A stretch of DNA of 64,000 bases, taken from Siniperca chuatsi (lineage: Eukaryota; Chordata; Actinopteri; Centrarchiformes; Sinipercidae). Both the position numbers and the translations under genes were made by a program. Position 1 is the stretch's first letter, and each line of letters starts with the position of its first letter. Below are positions 58,641-64,000 of the stretch, piece after piece. Location of the stretch: the NCBI RefSeq assembly GCF_020085105.1, contig NC_058058.1:7527175-7591174 (forward strand). The letters run 5' to 3'. Under the pieces are notes generated by a model that was not told the DNA's origin, ran no database searches, and saw nothing but the letters and a program-made list of their open reading frames with translations.

Positions 58641-60670
58641 AAAGTATTATTCAATTACTATGTGAAGTAGTAAGTAATTATGTAAAAGTAGCATCAATAG
58701 CATTACAAACAAAAACAGAACACTTGCCTCGAATTTAGAGAATTTATTTGCCATTTCTGACACAGATTACAGTTCAATATTTCAGCTGATCTTGTAAATT
58801 ATATTCTTTATACAGTAGCATGAAAATAAATATACATAAAAAATATAAAACAGAAAAGTAATGCTTCCAAATATGGAAGAAAATTATATAGAACTGTGTG
58901 TTGCCTTATTTCTTTTATTTTCAGCAGGCTTGAAAAAGCACTCTGCAAACGTCTAAAATATGGAGAATCAATGGGGCAAAACAAAGTCATGAACAATCTC
59001 TGTTTGAGTTTAGATCTTCTCTTAATAACTTAATGAATATCAGATCATGAATTACAACTTACACTTCTGCTAAAAGAGATAAAATGATAATTATTCTTTC
59101 AGCGTTAACACGATTTTATTGCACTTTCCAGAACCATATTATGCAGTAGGCCAGTGGCTAAACACGGCCAGGGGAAAGCCAGCGCCGACTCCACCTAGTG
59201 GTTCTTCTTCAACGTTAATCAAGCACTTTCTTATACAGATTATTTTCTAGAAAAGGGACCAAGAGCTTTAGGAAAAAGAGATATGTACATACAGTATATC
59301 TGGATGAGGCCGCCTTGGACAGGCACAAGACATTCACAGTTCTTCTCTACATAATGCATAAATACAAAAACATTTCTATAGTTTGTCTGGAGTGTTTGCA
59401 ATAAAACAGCAATCACTTGAATTTGAAAGTAGATTGATATACAGAATGTGCTATCATTGATGTGAGCCTGTTATTGCTGGTTGAACTCTGTTTCACGCTC
59501 TCCTGATCAATAAGTCTTTCATAAAGTTTGCAAACAGAAGATATAGATAACACAGTCACTGGTTGTGAATGAAAATTAGTTGGAAAAACCAAAAATAAAA
59601 TATATTACCATACAGGAAATATAATTTTCATTCCATATATTCATTTTTTTTATATATATATATATATACACACACACTCACACACTCACACACACACACT
59701 AGGAAACATTTATAACTCATATATAATATATGCAGAACTTTCTTAGAAGTAAAGAGTGAATGTTTTGTTATTAAAACATGGAAAACTTTTTGGTTCTGCA
59801 ATAAAATATATGTAACTTTTTTCTTCTACACAGTACAGTAAAACTTTGATCTTCAGTTTATGAGGACAAACCGGTCAAAAAAAGTGTTTGTGTTACAGCA
59901 TACCTTCGTTAACTGTTTGGTCCAAGTGTCACTATTAGTGTACAACATTGAAATGCCATTATTTCTTTGCACAAAGCAGAGATATGAAAATAGTGGACGG
60001 TGGAAAGATGCAGCTGTCTAATCGAAAGTTGTTGATGCTTAAAGCAGAATGTTTCACTTTTTTTGACCCTTGTTACCTCAAGTGCAATTGAGCATTCACA
60101 TGAAAATAACAATGCATTATGAACTTTGAAACAAAATTAGTTTTAACATATGTAGACATGTAATGAAGGCCTCACCCTTAACGGCTAGCGCCCTGCTCAA
60201 ACGTCCATACAAGTAAAATGGTTTTGTGGTTTTTGATAAAGCTGGCTCTTGCCAACGCTGTTGCTGCCGTCCAAACTGCCTTTCGAACCTCAGGCACTTC
60301 TCTTCATGTCACTTCACCAGTAGCTGTGAGGTCTAGAGCCACCAGAGAGTGATGTTTTATGACCCCAGAGTGCATCCATACTTGGCACACATATATTAAA
60401 GTTTTAGGTGGTTGAGGCAGAAGAGTAGGGCCACTGGTGTTGTAACATGAGAGTCCCCATCTGTATACTTTTCATGCACAAGATCCCTCAAGATCTGCAC
60501 CCCCTGGTGTTCATGTCCATCTTGTCAGTTAGATCCTCTTATCAGGCTGCGTAACGTCCCCCCAACAGGCTGCTCCGGTGTGGTCCCTCAGTCAAAATAA
60601 GACTCTCAATCCTGAGCTTTTATCCCGTTTCCTGTCAGCTCCCTGGACAGAAGGGCAGAGATGCTGGCGT
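58641..60670 (-). other. Intergenic and probable sgk 3'UTR
   Basis: About 2 kb with no recognisable exon. A (TA)n(CA)n composite microsatellite lies at about 59649-59700. The part nearest 60670 should be the 3'UTR of the SGK-type kinase. No RNA gene was seen. Confidence 0.4.
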
Positions 60671-63490
<2,820 letters not shown>

Positions 63491-64000
63491 CTGGGGAAAA
63501 ACAAAAGAAAAAAAACAGAGCTGGTTATAAGATGGATTTTGATATCAGATATTACCATTTTACAATACGTCTTAGTGTTTATGTTTTGTTTTTTTAAGAT
63601 TTAATGATTCAATATGAATGACTACAACTGAATTGCGTTGAAATCACAGGATCTAAAGCAGTTTGAAAAGCTGAATGAACGCTCCCTGCTGGGGTGTGAA
63701 TGACCATCTGAAACATCCAGACAGGTCAAGTTTAGGACACGGTCATCGGCGTGTAACAGCCCGACCTGTCTGAGAAAAAGCTTAAGCCGCTGACCCACAA
63801 CAAGAGGGTTCAGACGGCTCTGCAGGACTCAGCGGTCCAGCTCAGGTGGAGCATCTGGAGGGGACAGATGCAGCGCGCAGTTTTTTTTTTTTTTTTTTTT
63901 CCCTGACAGCACCAGATCCCGACCTGAAGGGCTGGCCTGGGTGTTCAGGACGCCGTGAAGGGCCGAGCCATGTATCATGCAATAACTGAATTACCGGGTT
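63491..64000. other. sgk upstream intron or flank
   Basis: The frame of the first sgk exon shows that coding sequence must continue upstream, but no exon could be recognised here. The segment from about 63690 to 63960 is GC-richer with a T-run at 63882-63900 and may be a repeat. Confidence 0.3.

Noticed and set aside
63840-63960. GC-rich stretch with a T-run near the right edge, considered as an upstream sgk exon
   Set aside because: No acceptor/donor pair in the phase required by the exon at 63412-63490 and no similarity to SGK N-termini.

Overview
The window is nuclear DNA from a ray-finned fish, most likely a percomorph-type teleost. Genes are split into many short exons with GT-AG introns, non-coding DNA is AT-rich, and LINEs (L2-like, an I/Nimb-like element, an R4/Rex6-like fragment), MITEs with 8-bp or TTAA target duplications and long (CA)n, (CT)n and (TA)n runs are scattered throughout. 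These are typical of fish genomes. No prokaryotic genes, rRNA, tRNA, CRISPR array or viral fossil was recognised.

Layout: (1) 1-1170, a tandem array with a ~290-bp unit, split by a MITE. (2) 1999-7062, minus strand, a very large C2H2 zinc-finger protein in one coding exon, with a 5'UTR exon near 7.86 kb. (3) 8.2-10.6 kb, an (AT)n run and an L2-like LINE inserted into an older MITE. (4) 11550-18328, plus strand, msto1 (misato), 14 coding exons. (5) 18.3-22 kb, a complete hAT-type MITE and the srsf4 3' flank. (6) 22026-27527, minus strand, srsf4, with a candidate poison exon in intron 2. (7) 27.6-29.9 kb, two 5'-truncated LINEs next to the srsf4 promoter. (8) 30342-32389 and 35107-38238, plus strand, two tandem xkr8-type scramblase genes with identical exon structure. 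(9) 38.2-44.3 kb, intergenic DNA rich in MITEs. (10) 44370-54195, minus strand, eya3, 18 coding exons, with a likely 5'UTR exon near 56.9 kb. (11) 57.4-60.6 kb, an R4/Rex6-like LINE remnant and other repeats. (12) 60671-63490, minus strand, the 3' 11 coding exons of an SGK-type kinase whose 5' end is not resolved.

The order srsf4 - xkr8 - eya3 matches human 1p35, where SRSF4, XKR8 and EYA3 are linked. The SGK gene beside eya3 is the most interesting point. In human, the other three EYA genes each lie near an SGK gene (EYA1-SGK3, EYA2-SGK2, EYA4-SGK1) and EYA3 does not, so this may be the fourth member of that ancient paralogous set, kept in fish. The genes do not form one pathway: RNA splicing (srsf4), apoptotic lipid scrambling (xkr8 pair), transcription/phosphatase (eya3), kinase signalling (sgk), mitochondrial morphology (msto1), presumed DNA binding (zinc finger). 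Exon boundaries below were worked out by hand from splice consensus, reading phase and protein similarity.
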